Shown here: positions 1 to 7,210 of the stretch, piece by piece
How the letters are laid out: each line of letters opens with the position of its first letter
How positions within the stretch are numbered: position 1 is the stretch's first letter
Assembly: GCA_011525185.1 (NCBI GenBank)
Contig: WTIQ01000446.1
Location: forward strand, 1-10,092
Reading direction: 5' to 3'
Length of the DNA stretch: 10,092 nt
Origin: Paracoccaceae bacterium
Lineage (GTDB): Bacteria; Pseudomonadota; Alphaproteobacteria; Rhodobacterales; Rhodobacteraceae
Program-made: the position numbers and the translations under genes
Notes under the pieces: model-generated
Told to the model about the DNA's origin: nothing
Databases searched by the model: none
The model's input: the letters and a program-made list of their open reading frames with translations, nothing else

Positions 1-362
1 GCACTGGAGACAAATATGAACGCGCTGAGGATGGGCGATACATCTATTGTGGGCGCACGGATGATATGTTCAAAGTCTCTGGAATTTGGGTCAGCCCCTT
101 TGAGGTGGAACAAGCGCTTGTTGCGCATCCTGCTATTTTGGAAGCTGCTGTTGTCGCCGCTGCCGATGCGGAGGGCTTGGAGAAGCCAAAGGCCTTTATC
201 GTGATGAAAGATGCGAAAGAGTCCCTCGATCAAGACGTGCTAAAAGAATTTGTGAAGGAGAAGATCGGCAAATGGAAATACCCCCGTTGGGTCGAAATTG
301 TGGAGGATTTGCCCAAAACTGCAACGGGCAAAATCCAACGGTTTAAGTTGAGGGACGCATAA
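1..362 (+). CDS. bclA: Benzoate-CoA ligase, C-terminal part (5' end outside window)
   Basis: This is the last ~120 residues of an acyl-CoA synthetase of the adenylate-forming (ANL) family. The reading frame is open from base 3 to the TAA at 360-362, so the gene begins upstream of the window. Visible motifs are the hinge region TGDKY followed by an arginine-bearing GRTDDMFKVSG segment, the WVSPFEVE stretch typical of benzoate-CoA ligases, and near the C-terminus PKTATGKIQR with the conserved catalytic lysine. Ligases of this family convert an aromatic acid, ATP and CoA into aryl-CoA, AMP and pyrophosphate in the cytoplasm. Benzoate as substrate is inferred mainly from the boxC-boxB-boxA genes downstream and the subfamily style of the motifs; the substrate-binding part is not in the window. 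The stop overlaps the next start by one base (TAATG), which suggests translational coupling. Confidence 0.9.
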   Translation, partial: TGDKYERAEDGRYIYCGRTDDMFKVSGIWVSPFEVEQALVAHPAILEAAVVAAADAEGLEKPKAFIVMKDAKESLDQDVLKEFVKEKIGKWKYPRWVEIVEDLPKTATGKIQRFKLRDA

Positions 363-1192
363 TGTCGTTTATATGGGGAAAGGGTGAAGGGCAGCGCATC
401 AGTGTCGCAGGTCTCTCGCTGGAATGCGCATCATGGGGACCGTCTCCCGCCCACGCGCCTACTTTTGTGCTCCTCCACGAAGGGTTGGGATCCACAGCTC
501 TGTGGAAGGATTTTCCGCAAAAGCTTGCCGCGGCCACTGGCTTTGGTGTCTTTGCCTATTCTCGTGCAGGCTATGGCGCCTCCGATCCGGTCAAACTTCC
601 GCGGCCCTTGGATTACATGCCAAAAGAAGCCCAAGACGTGCTTGGGCCTCTTTTGGACGCTATTGGCTTTGAGCGGGGCATTTTATTGGGCCATTCGGAC
701 GGCGCTACAATTGCCGCCTGGTATGCTGCCTCTGTCTCCGACCAGCGTATCCGTGGCCTGTGTCTCATTGCCCCGCATTTTTTCACCGAAGACAAAGGTC
801 TGGCCGCCATTGCTGAGGCAAAAACCGCTTACGAAACGGGGGAGTTGAAGGCGCGGCTTGCAAAATATCACAATCATGTTGATGTCGCGTTTAAAGGCTG
901 GAATGAGGCTTGGCTTGATCCTGCATTCAAAGATATGAATGTAGCCGATTGTATTGACCATTGGCGTATCCCCGTTCTTGCGATCCAAGGACGAGAGGAC
1001 CAGTATGGAACCCTTGCGCAAATTGGTGAAATTGAGGACCGGATTTATTCTCCCCTTGAGGTTGCCATTTTAGAAAATTGCCGACATGCACCGCAATTTG
1101 ATCAGCCAGAACAAACGCTGAGTGCTATCACAGATTTTGCGCAACGCTTAGAGAGGCTTGAGCAAGAGCAGGTTTTGACGGCCGCGGTTTGA
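362..1192 (+). CDS. Alpha/beta-hydrolase of the box operon
   Basis: A 276-residue cytoplasmic alpha/beta-hydrolase with no visible signal peptide. The oxyanion-hole segment is HEGLGS (residues 39-44). The nucleophile elbow is GHSDG with Ser112. The likely acid is Asp213 in QGREDQYG, and the likely catalytic His242 is in CRHAPQFDQ, so the triad looks complete and the enzyme is probably active. The start is supported by a GAGGG ribosome-binding site (350-354) seven bases before the ATG, inside the ligase gene. Hydrolases of this type often accompany box genes and have been called lactonases or enol-lactone hydrolases. Its substrate is unknown: a lactone formed from the ring-opened intermediate or a stalled CoA thioester are both possible. 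The fold and triad are seen in the sequence; the role is inferred only from the position between the ligase and boxC. Confidence 0.88.
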   Translation: MSFIWGKGEGQRISVAGLSLECASWGPSPAHAPTFVLLHEGLGSTALWKDFPQKLAAATGFGVFAYSRAGYGASDPVKLPRPLDYMPKEAQDVLGPLLDAIGFERGILLGHSDGATIAAWYAASVSDQRIRGLCLIAPHFFTEDKGLAAIAEAKTAYETGELKARLAKYHNHVDVAFKGWNEAWLDPAFKDMNVADCIDHWRIPVLAIQGREDQYGTLAQIGEIEDRIYSPLEVAILENCRHAPQFDQPEQTLSAITDFAQRLERLEQEQVLTAAV

Positions 1193-1627
1193 ATGAGCCA
1201 GTTGCGCGATTTGAGTTGGCGACCGCCTTATGCCTATGTGCCGGGGCAGACAAAACGACATACAGACGATATATTTGATACGATCAAAAATGATGCCAAG
1301 GGCATTGACTACAGGGCATTTGAGCAGACCTCGACGTTTTGGTACGCCACAGCGTTTCTGAAAGAAGGGTTTTATTGGGAAAGCCATGAAGTGTTTGAGG
1401 CGCTGTGGCTTCGATGCCCTCCTGAAAGCTCAGAGAAAAAGCTTATCCAAGCCTTAATTCAAATCGCAAATATGCATCTTAAACTTAAAATGGGGCGCTC
1501 AAACGCCTCTGTGAGATTAAAAAAAATCGCCTCTCAGCTTTGGGAGGAGGCGTTCAATGGATCATCTGAACCCATTTATGGTGTGAAGCCTGATGATTTG
1601 AGTAATTTAATGCATTATAACGCGTAA
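1193..1627 (+). CDS. DUF309 family protein in box operon
   Basis: A 144-residue protein whose middle part matches the DUF309 signature: a 'GFYWESHEVFEALW' stretch (about residues 59-72, with the family's HE pair at 65-66 and Trp72), followed by an IQALIQIAN helix (about 85-93) and a lysine-rich MHLKLKMG segment. It looks all-helical and cytoplasmic, with no membrane segment. The ATG directly follows the TGA of the hydrolase gene (TGAATG), and no convincing ribosome-binding site precedes it, so translation is probably coupled to the hydrolase. The last codons (LMHYNA) contain the first of three TGCATTAT motifs. DUF309 has no established biochemical function that I know of. Its place between ligase, hydrolase and boxC suggests an accessory role in the benzoyl-CoA pathway, but nothing in the sequence says which. 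Confidence 0.85.
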   Translation: MSQLRDLSWRPPYAYVPGQTKRHTDDIFDTIKNDAKGIDYRAFEQTSTFWYATAFLKEGFYWESHEVFEALWLRCPPESSEKKLIQALIQIANMHLKLKMGRSNASVRLKKIASQLWEEAFNGSSEPIYGVKPDDLSNLMHYNA

Positions 1628-1654
1628 AATAATTAGAAATTGCATTATTTTACA
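1611..1654 (+). promoter_or_regulatory. Candidate BoxR operator pair upstream of boxC
   Basis: Two copies of TGCATTAT begin at 1611 and 1641, exactly 30 bases apart and so on roughly the same helical face. The first extends as TGCATTATAACGCG, 12 of 14 matches to the ideal palindrome TGCATTATAATGCA. The second extends as TGCATTATTTTACA, 11 of 14. From memory, the related regulators BzdR and BoxR of Azoarcus bind TGCA-type palindromes. The first copy lies in the final codons of the DUF309 gene and the second in the AT-rich leader of boxC. An internal boxC promoter in this region is plausible, but I could not identify convincing -35/-10 boxes. Confidence 0.4.
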
Positions 1655-1715
1655 TCTTTTTCTTGCTTGGTCGCCAAGTCCGAGCTAGCTTGAGCTTCAA
1701 CTTATGGAGACTGCT
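1628..1715 (+). other. Intergenic leader of boxC
   Basis: An 88-base non-coding stretch between the DUF309 gene and boxC. It is AT-rich over 1625-1663. It then has a small inverted repeat, CTTGG-TCG-CCAAG (1666-1678), and a palindrome AGCTAGCT (1683-1690). GGAG at 1706-1709 stands six bases before the ATG at 1716 and is the likely boxC ribosome-binding site. No clear terminator or sigma-70 promoter is visible. Confidence 0.5.
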
Positions 1716-3377
1716 ATGCCCGCGTTGATAGATTTTCGCACTGATCCTTCTCACTATCATCATTGGCACGTCGAATATGAAGGAGCGGTTGCTTGGCTCA
1801 CAATGGACGTTGATGAGGATCAGGGACTTTTTGAGGGCTATCAGCGTAAATTGAATTCATATGATCTTGGGGTCGATATCGAGCTGAACGATATTGTGCA
1901 GCGAATGCGATTTGAACATCCAGAAGTCAAAGTTGTGGTCATGCAATCTGGCAAGGACAAAGTGTTTTGTGCGGGTGCAAATATCCGTATGCTGGGCAGC
2001 GCGGCACATAGTCACAAAGTGAACTTTTGCAAATTTACCAATGAAACCCGCAATGCCTATGAAGCGGCCGAAGAAGAAAGCGGGCAGAAGTACATTGCAG
2101 CCGTGAAGGGATCATGCGCTGGCGGTGGATATGAGTTGGCCTTAGCCTGCAATCATATCATGCTCACCGATGATAGCACCTCAACAGTTGCGCTGCCAGA
2201 GGTGCCCCTTTTGGCTGTTTTGCCGGGGACTGGGGGGCTCACTCGCGTGACGGATAAGCGTAAGGTGCGCCGAGATCGTGCCGATGTGTTTTGTTCCATG
2301 GAAGAGGGTATTAAGGGTAAGCGCGCTGTGGAATGGCGGCTCGTTGATGAAGTGGTGCCAAATGCACGCTTTGAGGAGGTCGTGCGCGAGCGTGCCTTCG
2401 AATTTGCAAGTCAAACCTCTGGGACAGGCGATGAGGTTGGGATACCTTTAAAGACGATCCAAAGAAAAATCGCGGACGATGGCTCCCTGACTTATACGTA
2501 CTTGGACGTCGAGTTGGATCGGGAGGCGCGTCGTGCTGTTTTGACGCTGATGGGGCCGTCTGAGGATGCGCCTGCGTCTATAGATGCCGCATTGGAGCAA
2601 GGGTCTGATTTTTATCTCTTGCAGCTCTGTCGAGAGCTTGAGGATGCGATTTTACATTTGCGTTTTAACGAAGTTGAGATCGGAACATGGGTCTTTCGTA
2701 CACAGGGCGAGAGTGCCTTGGTGAAGGCACATGAAGACTTCATCTCAGAACATGCAGCGCATTGGTTTGCGCGTGAAATTCGCAGTTACTGGAAGCGGAC
2801 CCTGAAACGCATTGATGTCACATCGCGTTCGCTTGTTGGGTTTGTCGAACATGGCTCCTGTTTTCATGGCGTTTTGGCAGAATTGCTCTGGGCCGTTGAT
2901 CGTACATATATGATGGAAGACGAGTTTGAGGGTGACAATCGGCCTCTTGCGCGCATCACGCTGTCAGAAGATAACTTTGGCCCCTATCCAATGGCCAACG
3001 GGTTGTCGCGTCTTGAAACTCGGTTTCTCGGGGAACCTCAGCAAGTTGACAAAGCGCGTGCTCAAATTGGAGCCGCTCTTGAAGCCGAAGATGCAGACAC
3101 GCTTGGTCTGGTGACGATGATCCTTGATGATATCGATTGGGAAGATGAAGTGCGCATCTTTTTGGAAGAACGCGCCAGCTTTTCGCCTGATGCCATGACG
3201 GGCATGGAGGCCAATTTGCGCTTTGCGGGTCCAGAGACTATGGAGACGCGCATTTTTGGGCGCCTTACGGCGTGGCAAAACTGGATATTCAACCGGCCTA
3301 ATGCTGTTGGAGATGAAGGCGCCTTGCAGCGTTATGGAACGGGCAAGAGAGGCGATTATTCTATGGAGCGTGTTTAA
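1716..3377 (+). CDS. boxC: Benzoyl-CoA-dihydrodiol lyase / 2,3-epoxybenzoyl-CoA dihydrolase BoxC
   Basis: BoxC opens the ring of 2,3-epoxybenzoyl-CoA with two waters, giving 3,4-dehydroadipyl-CoA semialdehyde and formate. The 553-residue product is a crotonase-superfamily protein of the length expected for BoxC. The N-terminus (PALIDFRTDPSHYHHW) is in family style. The crotonase core includes FCAGANIRMLG (about 84-94, first oxyanion-hole segment) and KGSCAGGGYELALACNH (about 131-147, second), then LPEVPLLAVLPGTGG (about 160-174). A second, more divergent domain fills the C-terminal half. An ATG lies four codons earlier at 1704, but it has no ribosome-binding site, whereas GGAG sits six bases before the ATG at 1716, so I chose 1716. 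boxB follows after 57 bases. Confidence 0.96.
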   Translation: MPALIDFRTDPSHYHHWHVEYEGAVAWLTMDVDEDQGLFEGYQRKLNSYDLGVDIELNDIVQRMRFEHPEVKVVVMQSGKDKVFCAGANIRMLGSAAHSHKVNFCKFTNETRNAYEAAEEESGQKYIAAVKGSCAGGGYELALACNHIMLTDDSTSTVALPEVPLLAVLPGTGGLTRVTDKRKVRRDRADVFCSMEEGIKGKRAVEWRLVDEVVPNARFEEVVRERAFEFASQTSGTGDEVGIPLKTIQRKIADDGSLTYTYLDVELDREARRAVLTLMGPSEDAPASIDAALEQGSDFYLLQLCRELEDAILHLRFNEVEIGTWVFRTQGESALVKAHEDFISEHAAHWFAREIRSYWKRTLKRIDVTSRSLVGFVEHGSCFHGVLAELLWAVDRTYMMEDEFEGDNRPLARITLSEDNFGPYPMANGLSRLETRFLGEPQQVDKARAQIGAALEAEDADTLGLVTMILDDIDWEDEVRIFLEERASFSPDAMTGMEANLRFAGPETMETRIFGRLTAWQNWIFNRPNAVGDEGALQRYGTGKRGDYSMERV

Positions 3378-3434
3378 AACGAGCGTGCGGACAAGACTGA
3401 TAAAGACGACGAAGAACCGATTTGGGAGGCAGCG

Positions 3435-4886
3435 ATGCTTGATCTAATAAATGTAAATTACGACACAAGAATACCGAATAACGTTGGCCTAAGCGAGGAT
3501 CGCAAGGTTTTGAAAGCACTTGAGAAATGGCATCCCGGCTATATTGACTGGTGGAATCGGCTGATCCCGCAGAATTTTCAAGAATCAATGGTGTATCTGC
3601 GCACAGCCGTAAGCGTTGATCCCAAAGGGTGGGCGAAATTTGACTATGTGAAAATGCCAGAATATCGCTGGGGCGTGCTTCTTGCTCCACAGGTCGAAGA
3701 GCGTACAATTCCTTGTGGTGAGCATAAGGGCGAAAAAGCGTGGCAAGAGGTGCCAGGCGAATATCGCAATATGCTCAAACGTTTGATCGTGATCCAAGGC
3801 GATACTGAGCCTGGCTCGGTTGAGCAGCAGCGCTTCTTGGGTCTGACCGCGCCCTCCCTTTACGACATGCGCAATCTCTTTCAGGTGAACGTGGAAGAAG
3901 GACGCCACCTCTGGGCTATGGTCTATTTGCTGCAGAAATATTTTGGCAAAGATGGACGCGAAGAAGCGGATGATTTGCTCGTTCGCTCCTCTGGTTCAGA
4001 CGAAGCGCCGCGCATGCTTGGAGCTTTTAACGAGGAGACACCAGACTGGCTTTCGTTTTTCATGTTTACCTATTTCACGGACCGTGACGGTAAAATGCAG
4101 CTCGAAAGCTTGGCGCAGTCTGGTTTTGACCCGCTGAGCCGAACCTGCCGCTTTATGCTTACCGAAGAAGCACATCACATGTTTGTTGGTGAAACAGGTG
4201 TCAGCCGCACTATCCAAGCCACCATCGAGGCCATGCAAACGAACGGAATTTCCGACCCTTACGATGTGTCACGCATCCGCTCCTATGACGTGATTGACCT
4301 GCCAACGATCCAGAAAAAGCTAAATTTGCACTATTCGCTTTCGCTTGATCTGTTTGGGCAAGAGGTCTCAACCAATGCGGCTAACGCCTTTAATGCAGGG
4401 ATCAAAGGGCGCTACATGGAGGCGCGTATTGATGACGATCACCAGTTGAACAATGACACCTATGTGGTGCGTAACGTGGTAAACGGTGCGATTGTCTCAG
4501 AAGAAGTACCAGCGTTGACAGCCATCAATATGCGCCTGCGTGATGATTATGTGCGCGATGCCTCAGGCGGCGTGGGACGCTGGAACAAGCTGTTACAAAA
4601 GGCGGGAATAGACTTTCAATTCATCCTGCCTCATGAATCGTTTCATCGTCAAATTGGCGTCTTTTCTGCGATCAAAGCTTCGCCAGAGGGTGATATTATT
4701 TCTCAACAAGAATGGGAGCAAAGCCGCGATAAGTGGCTCCCGAACAAGGAAGATGGGGAGTATATTCAGTCTTTGATGAAGCCCTGCTATGAGCCCGGCA
4801 AATATGCCAGTTGGATCGCACCACCTAAAGTGGGCATTGATAACAAGCCCGGCGATTTTGAGTATGTGAAATTGCACATGGCCTAG
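3435..4886 (+). CDS. boxB: Benzoyl-CoA 2,3-epoxidase subunit BoxB
   Basis: BoxB is the di-iron oxygenase component that uses O2 and electrons from BoxA to convert benzoyl-CoA into its 2,3-epoxide. At 483 residues it is about ten longer than I expect for the family. Candidate iron ligands lie in a four-helix pattern: Glu125 (GDTEPG), the pair Glu155/His158 (EEGRH), Asp216 (FTDRDG) and the pair Glu245/His248 (LTEEAHHMF). All are offset by five from the residues I recall for Azoarcus evansii BoxB (E120, E150, H153, D211, E240, H243), so the centre appears intact. The start has a strong GGGAGG ribosome-binding site (3424-3429) five bases before the ATG. The 57-base gap after boxC holds no obvious signal, which fits cotranscription. 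The assignment is secure from motifs and context. Confidence 0.97.
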   Translation: MLDLINVNYDTRIPNNVGLSEDRKVLKALEKWHPGYIDWWNRLIPQNFQESMVYLRTAVSVDPKGWAKFDYVKMPEYRWGVLLAPQVEERTIPCGEHKGEKAWQEVPGEYRNMLKRLIVIQGDTEPGSVEQQRFLGLTAPSLYDMRNLFQVNVEEGRHLWAMVYLLQKYFGKDGREEADDLLVRSSGSDEAPRMLGAFNEETPDWLSFFMFTYFTDRDGKMQLESLAQSGFDPLSRTCRFMLTEEAHHMFVGETGVSRTIQATIEAMQTNGISDPYDVSRIRSYDVIDLPTIQKKLNLHYSLSLDLFGQEVSTNAANAFNAGIKGRYMEARIDDDHQLNNDTYVVRNVVNGAIVSEEVPALTAINMRLRDDYVRDASGGVGRWNKLLQKAGIDFQFILPHESFHRQIGVFSAIKASPEGDIISQQEWEQSRDKWLPNKEDGEYIQSLMKPCYEPGKYASWIAPPKVGIDNKPGDFEYVKLHMA

Positions 4887-4925
4887 GAGAGTTCGCAAGC
4901 CTCCAACGTGGCTTAAAACGGGACA

Positions 4926-4948
4926 GGTGGCGGGATCTTCTCGCCGCT
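4926..4948 (+). other. Intercistronic hairpin between boxB and boxA
   Basis: The 87-base boxB-boxA gap contains an inverted repeat with the core GGCGGGA-TCT-TCTCGCC (4929-4945). It is seven pairs including one G-U, and can be lengthened by about three pairs, two of them G-U, to 4926-4948. No T-run follows, so it does not look like an intrinsic terminator. It could stabilise or mark processing of the boxB mRNA, or tune the boxB:boxA ratio. That role is inference. Confidence 0.4.
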
Positions 4949-4973
4949 CATTCAAAAAGGTAAAATCTGCACG

Positions 4974-6155
4974 ATGAACAAACCGATCAAACAGCATTTG
5001 ATTGACCCTGAGATCTGCATACGCTGTTACACATGCGAAATGACCTGCCCCATTGGGGCCATAGAGCACGATGACAACAATGTGGTGGTCGACGCAAGTA
5101 AATGTAATTTTTGCATGGATTGTATTCCTGTGTGTCCGACAGGCTCAATCGACGAATGGCGTGTTGTGACTGCTCCTTACAGTCTTGAGGATCAGTTTGC
5201 ATGGGATGAGTTGCCAGAACAAGACGAGATTGAAGAAAGCTTTGATGAAGCCCCACTCGAAGGCTTGGATGAGGACATATCGGCCCTCTTGGCTGAGGCC
5301 CATTCAGGGACAGGGGGCAAGCCTGTTGCTCCTGCAACGGCTGGCAAACCCACCATTAATATGTACACTTTGGGCAAACCTGCACGGGCCAAAGTGCAAG
5401 GCAATTTTCGCTTGACCCAAGATGCAGATCACGACGTGCGTCATATCATCCTTGATTTGCAATCTTTGCCCTTTCCAGTACTTGAAGGCCAATCAGTTGG
5501 CGTAATTGCGCCAGGTGTGGATGAAGCGGGCAAACCTCATCTACCGCGGCTTTATTCGGTGTCTTCGCCACGTGATGGGGAACGGTCAAATTTTAACAAC
5601 CTGTCGCTCACTGTAAAACGGGAACAGGACGGCGTCTGTTCGAATTACCTATGTGATCTCGAACAAGGAGATGAGGTCGAGATTACGGGCCCGTTTGGGG
5701 CAACATTTCTCATGCCTGATGATCCAGAAGCGCGGTTGCTGATGATCTGTACTGGAACGGGATCTGCGCCGATGCGGGCCTTTACAATGCGGCGTCAAAG
5801 AGCGCTGGGAGCGAAAGAAAACGCTATGGTGATGTTCTTTGGCGCACGGCGTAAAAATAGTCTGCCCTACTTTGGGCCTTTGTCAAAACTTCCCCCTGAC
5901 TTGATTGACCAACATCTCGTATATTCCCGTGAGGGGGACAAGGCCTATGTCCAAGACCGGATGCGACAAGAGGAGGCAAAGATCGCAGAGCTTCTAAGAG
6001 ATATGCGGACTCATATCTATATCTGTGGCAAGCGAGATATGGAAAATGGAGTGATGAGCGCTCTGGACGATATTGCGAAATCAACTGGTCTGCAGTGGGA
6101 CGACCTAAAAGAGCAGATGCGAGAGCAGGGGCGTTATCATGTGGAAACCTACTAA
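4974..6155 (+). CDS. boxA: Benzoyl-CoA 2,3-epoxidase reductase BoxA
   Basis: BoxA is the iron-sulfur flavoprotein that moves electrons from NADPH through FAD and two [4Fe-4S] clusters to BoxB. Domain order in the 393 residues is as follows. A two-cluster ferredoxin module comes first (Cys15, 18, 21, 25 and Cys44, 47, 50, 54, both CxxCxxCxxxCP). A strongly acidic linker follows (about 72-110, many Asp and Glu). Last is a ferredoxin-NADP reductase module with the FAD motif RLYSVSSP (192-199), the nucleotide-binding CTGTGSAPMRAF (259-270) and a C-terminal HVETY ending typical of such reductases. All eight cysteines are present. The only upstream purine-rich site is AAAAAGG (4954-4960), 13 bases from the ATG, longer than usual. 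No alternative in-frame start is visible, and the ferredoxin motif begins close after this one. Confidence 0.97.
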   Translation: MNKPIKQHLIDPEICIRCYTCEMTCPIGAIEHDDNNVVVDASKCNFCMDCIPVCPTGSIDEWRVVTAPYSLEDQFAWDELPEQDEIEESFDEAPLEGLDEDISALLAEAHSGTGGKPVAPATAGKPTINMYTLGKPARAKVQGNFRLTQDADHDVRHIILDLQSLPFPVLEGQSVGVIAPGVDEAGKPHLPRLYSVSSPRDGERSNFNNLSLTVKREQDGVCSNYLCDLEQGDEVEITGPFGATFLMPDDPEARLLMICTGTGSAPMRAFTMRRQRALGAKENAMVMFFGARRKNSLPYFGPLSKLPPDLIDQHLVYSREGDKAYVQDRMRQEEAKIAELLRDMRTHIYICGKRDMENGVMSALDDIAKSTGLQWDDLKEQMREQGRYHVETY

Positions 6156-6264
6156 TTTTAGATACCAAAAGAGCGAAGTTGAGCGCGTGTAAATAAAAAA
6201 TTGAAACAGTCCGGTTAGGGTAAAGTACTACAGCAGTTTTGGTTTTGATAGATTTAGGTGCATT
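6156..6264 (+). promoter_or_regulatory. boxA-boxR intergenic region with candidate operator at boxR start
   Basis: A 109-base gap that is AT-rich and may carry a boxR promoter. TTGAAA (6201-6206) resembles a -35 element, but no good -10 stands at 16-18 bases from it (TAAAGT is at 14 bases), so the promoter is only possible. A third TGCATTAT copy (6259-6266) overlaps the boxR ATG. Only this half matches; the following bases (GGAAAA) do not complete the palindrome. AGG at 6256-6258, six bases before the ATG, is a weak ribosome-binding site. No terminator hairpin after boxA was seen, so boxR may also be read through from boxA. Confidence 0.35.
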
Positions 6265-7182
6265 ATGGAAAATGTGAGAGTGTTACGAACTGCAAAGGTA
6301 GCAGACGTTGGCGAGGAAGACACAGAAGCCGATCTGAGCCGATTACAGACGCAAATTGCACAACGCGTGCGTCAGGCGCGCTCGCAGAACAATATGTCCC
6401 GCCGCCTTTTGTCGGAAAGCTCTGGGGTGTCACAAAGATATCTGGCGCAATTGGAAGCTGCGGATGGGAATATTTCAATAGGCGTGCTATTGCGCGTGGC
6501 CCGCGCACTGGGTCTCAAATTGGAATGGCTTATTGGCGATATTGATCCCCTAGATGCTGAACTGGCACAGTGTATTGCACTTTTTCGCGCAGCTGATCCT
6601 GAGACACGAGCGATCATTTTAGAGAAATTGAAAGAGCAAGACACATCTCACAAACGCAGTAGGCGGATATGTTTTGTCGGGTTGCGTGGTGCAGGAAAGT
6701 CGACCTTGGGCGCTTTGGCCGCTGACTGCTTAAATATTCCATTTATGGAACTCAATGAACAAATTGAACACTTGGCAGGCATGCCCACGGGGGAAATAAT
6801 AGGCCTATATGGGCAAGACGGGTATCGTAGGCTTGAACGTGACGCGCTGATTGAAGTGTCGGAAACCTATGACGAGGTTCTTATGGCCGCGGCTGGGGGA
6901 GTGGTAGAAGATGTTGGGACGTATAATACGCTGCTCTCCCGATTTCATACTGTCTGGCTGCGGGCTGATCCAGATGATCACATGGGTCGTGTGAGAGAGC
7001 AGGGTGATGAACGCCCCATGGCGGGCCATCCTGCGGCGATGGAGCACCTTAAACGCATCTTATCCGAGCGTGAAGCGGATTATTCGCGCGCCGATGTACA
7101 GCTTGATACATCGGCTTTGACATTGGATGCTTCGCTTGAAAAATTGGTTGAATTGATCAAGACGCACAAGTTTTTGGTATGA
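6265..7182 (+). CDS. boxR: BoxR/BzdR-type transcriptional regulator (HTH-XRE + shikimate kinase-like)
   Basis: A 305-residue fusion. An XRE/Cro-type helix-turn-helix lies at about residues 25-90 (SESSGVSQRYLAQLE is the recognition region). After a linker, a shikimate kinase-like domain runs from about 134 to 300. The P-loop GLRGAGKS (139-146) is intact, as are GYRRLERDAL (about 186-195), AAGGV (209-213) and SEREADYSRAD (about 267-277). Where true shikimate kinases carry a DxD-type acidic motif, this protein has MELNEQIE, so it is unlikely to phosphorylate shikimate. In the characterised BzdR and BoxR proteins this domain senses benzoyl-CoA and releases DNA. By analogy this protein should repress the box genes until benzoyl-CoA accumulates. 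It is the last complete box gene here and may control itself through the motif at its own start. Confidence 0.95.
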   Translation: MENVRVLRTAKVADVGEEDTEADLSRLQTQIAQRVRQARSQNNMSRRLLSESSGVSQRYLAQLEAADGNISIGVLLRVARALGLKLEWLIGDIDPLDAELAQCIALFRAADPETRAIILEKLKEQDTSHKRSRRICFVGLRGAGKSTLGALAADCLNIPFMELNEQIEHLAGMPTGEIIGLYGQDGYRRLERDALIEVSETYDEVLMAAAGGVVEDVGTYNTLLSRFHTVWLRADPDDHMGRVREQGDERPMAGHPAAMEHLKRILSEREADYSRADVQLDTSALTLDASLEKLVELIKTHKFLV

Positions 7183-7210
7183 TCGTATCTCTGCCACCCT
7201 TGAGCGCCTA

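Noticed and set aside
1666..1678. CTTGG-TCG-CCAAG inverted repeat before boxC as a terminator
   Set aside because: Only five pairs with a three-base loop and no following T-run; its T-rich side is upstream.
1704..1715. Earlier in-frame ATG giving boxC four extra residues (META)
   Set aside because: No ribosome-binding site precedes it, and it overlaps the GGAG that is ideally spaced for the ATG at 1716.
4593..5069. 158-codon open frame on the minus strand across boxB end and boxA start
   Set aside because: It lies antisense to two strongly identified genes and its translation has no recognisable domain; an overlapping shadow frame.
6201..6229. Possible sigma-70 promoter for boxR (TTGAAA with TAAAGT or AGTACT)
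   Set aside because: Spacing is 14 bases for the better -10 candidate, and the 17-base alternative is a poor match; not firm enough for a promoter call.
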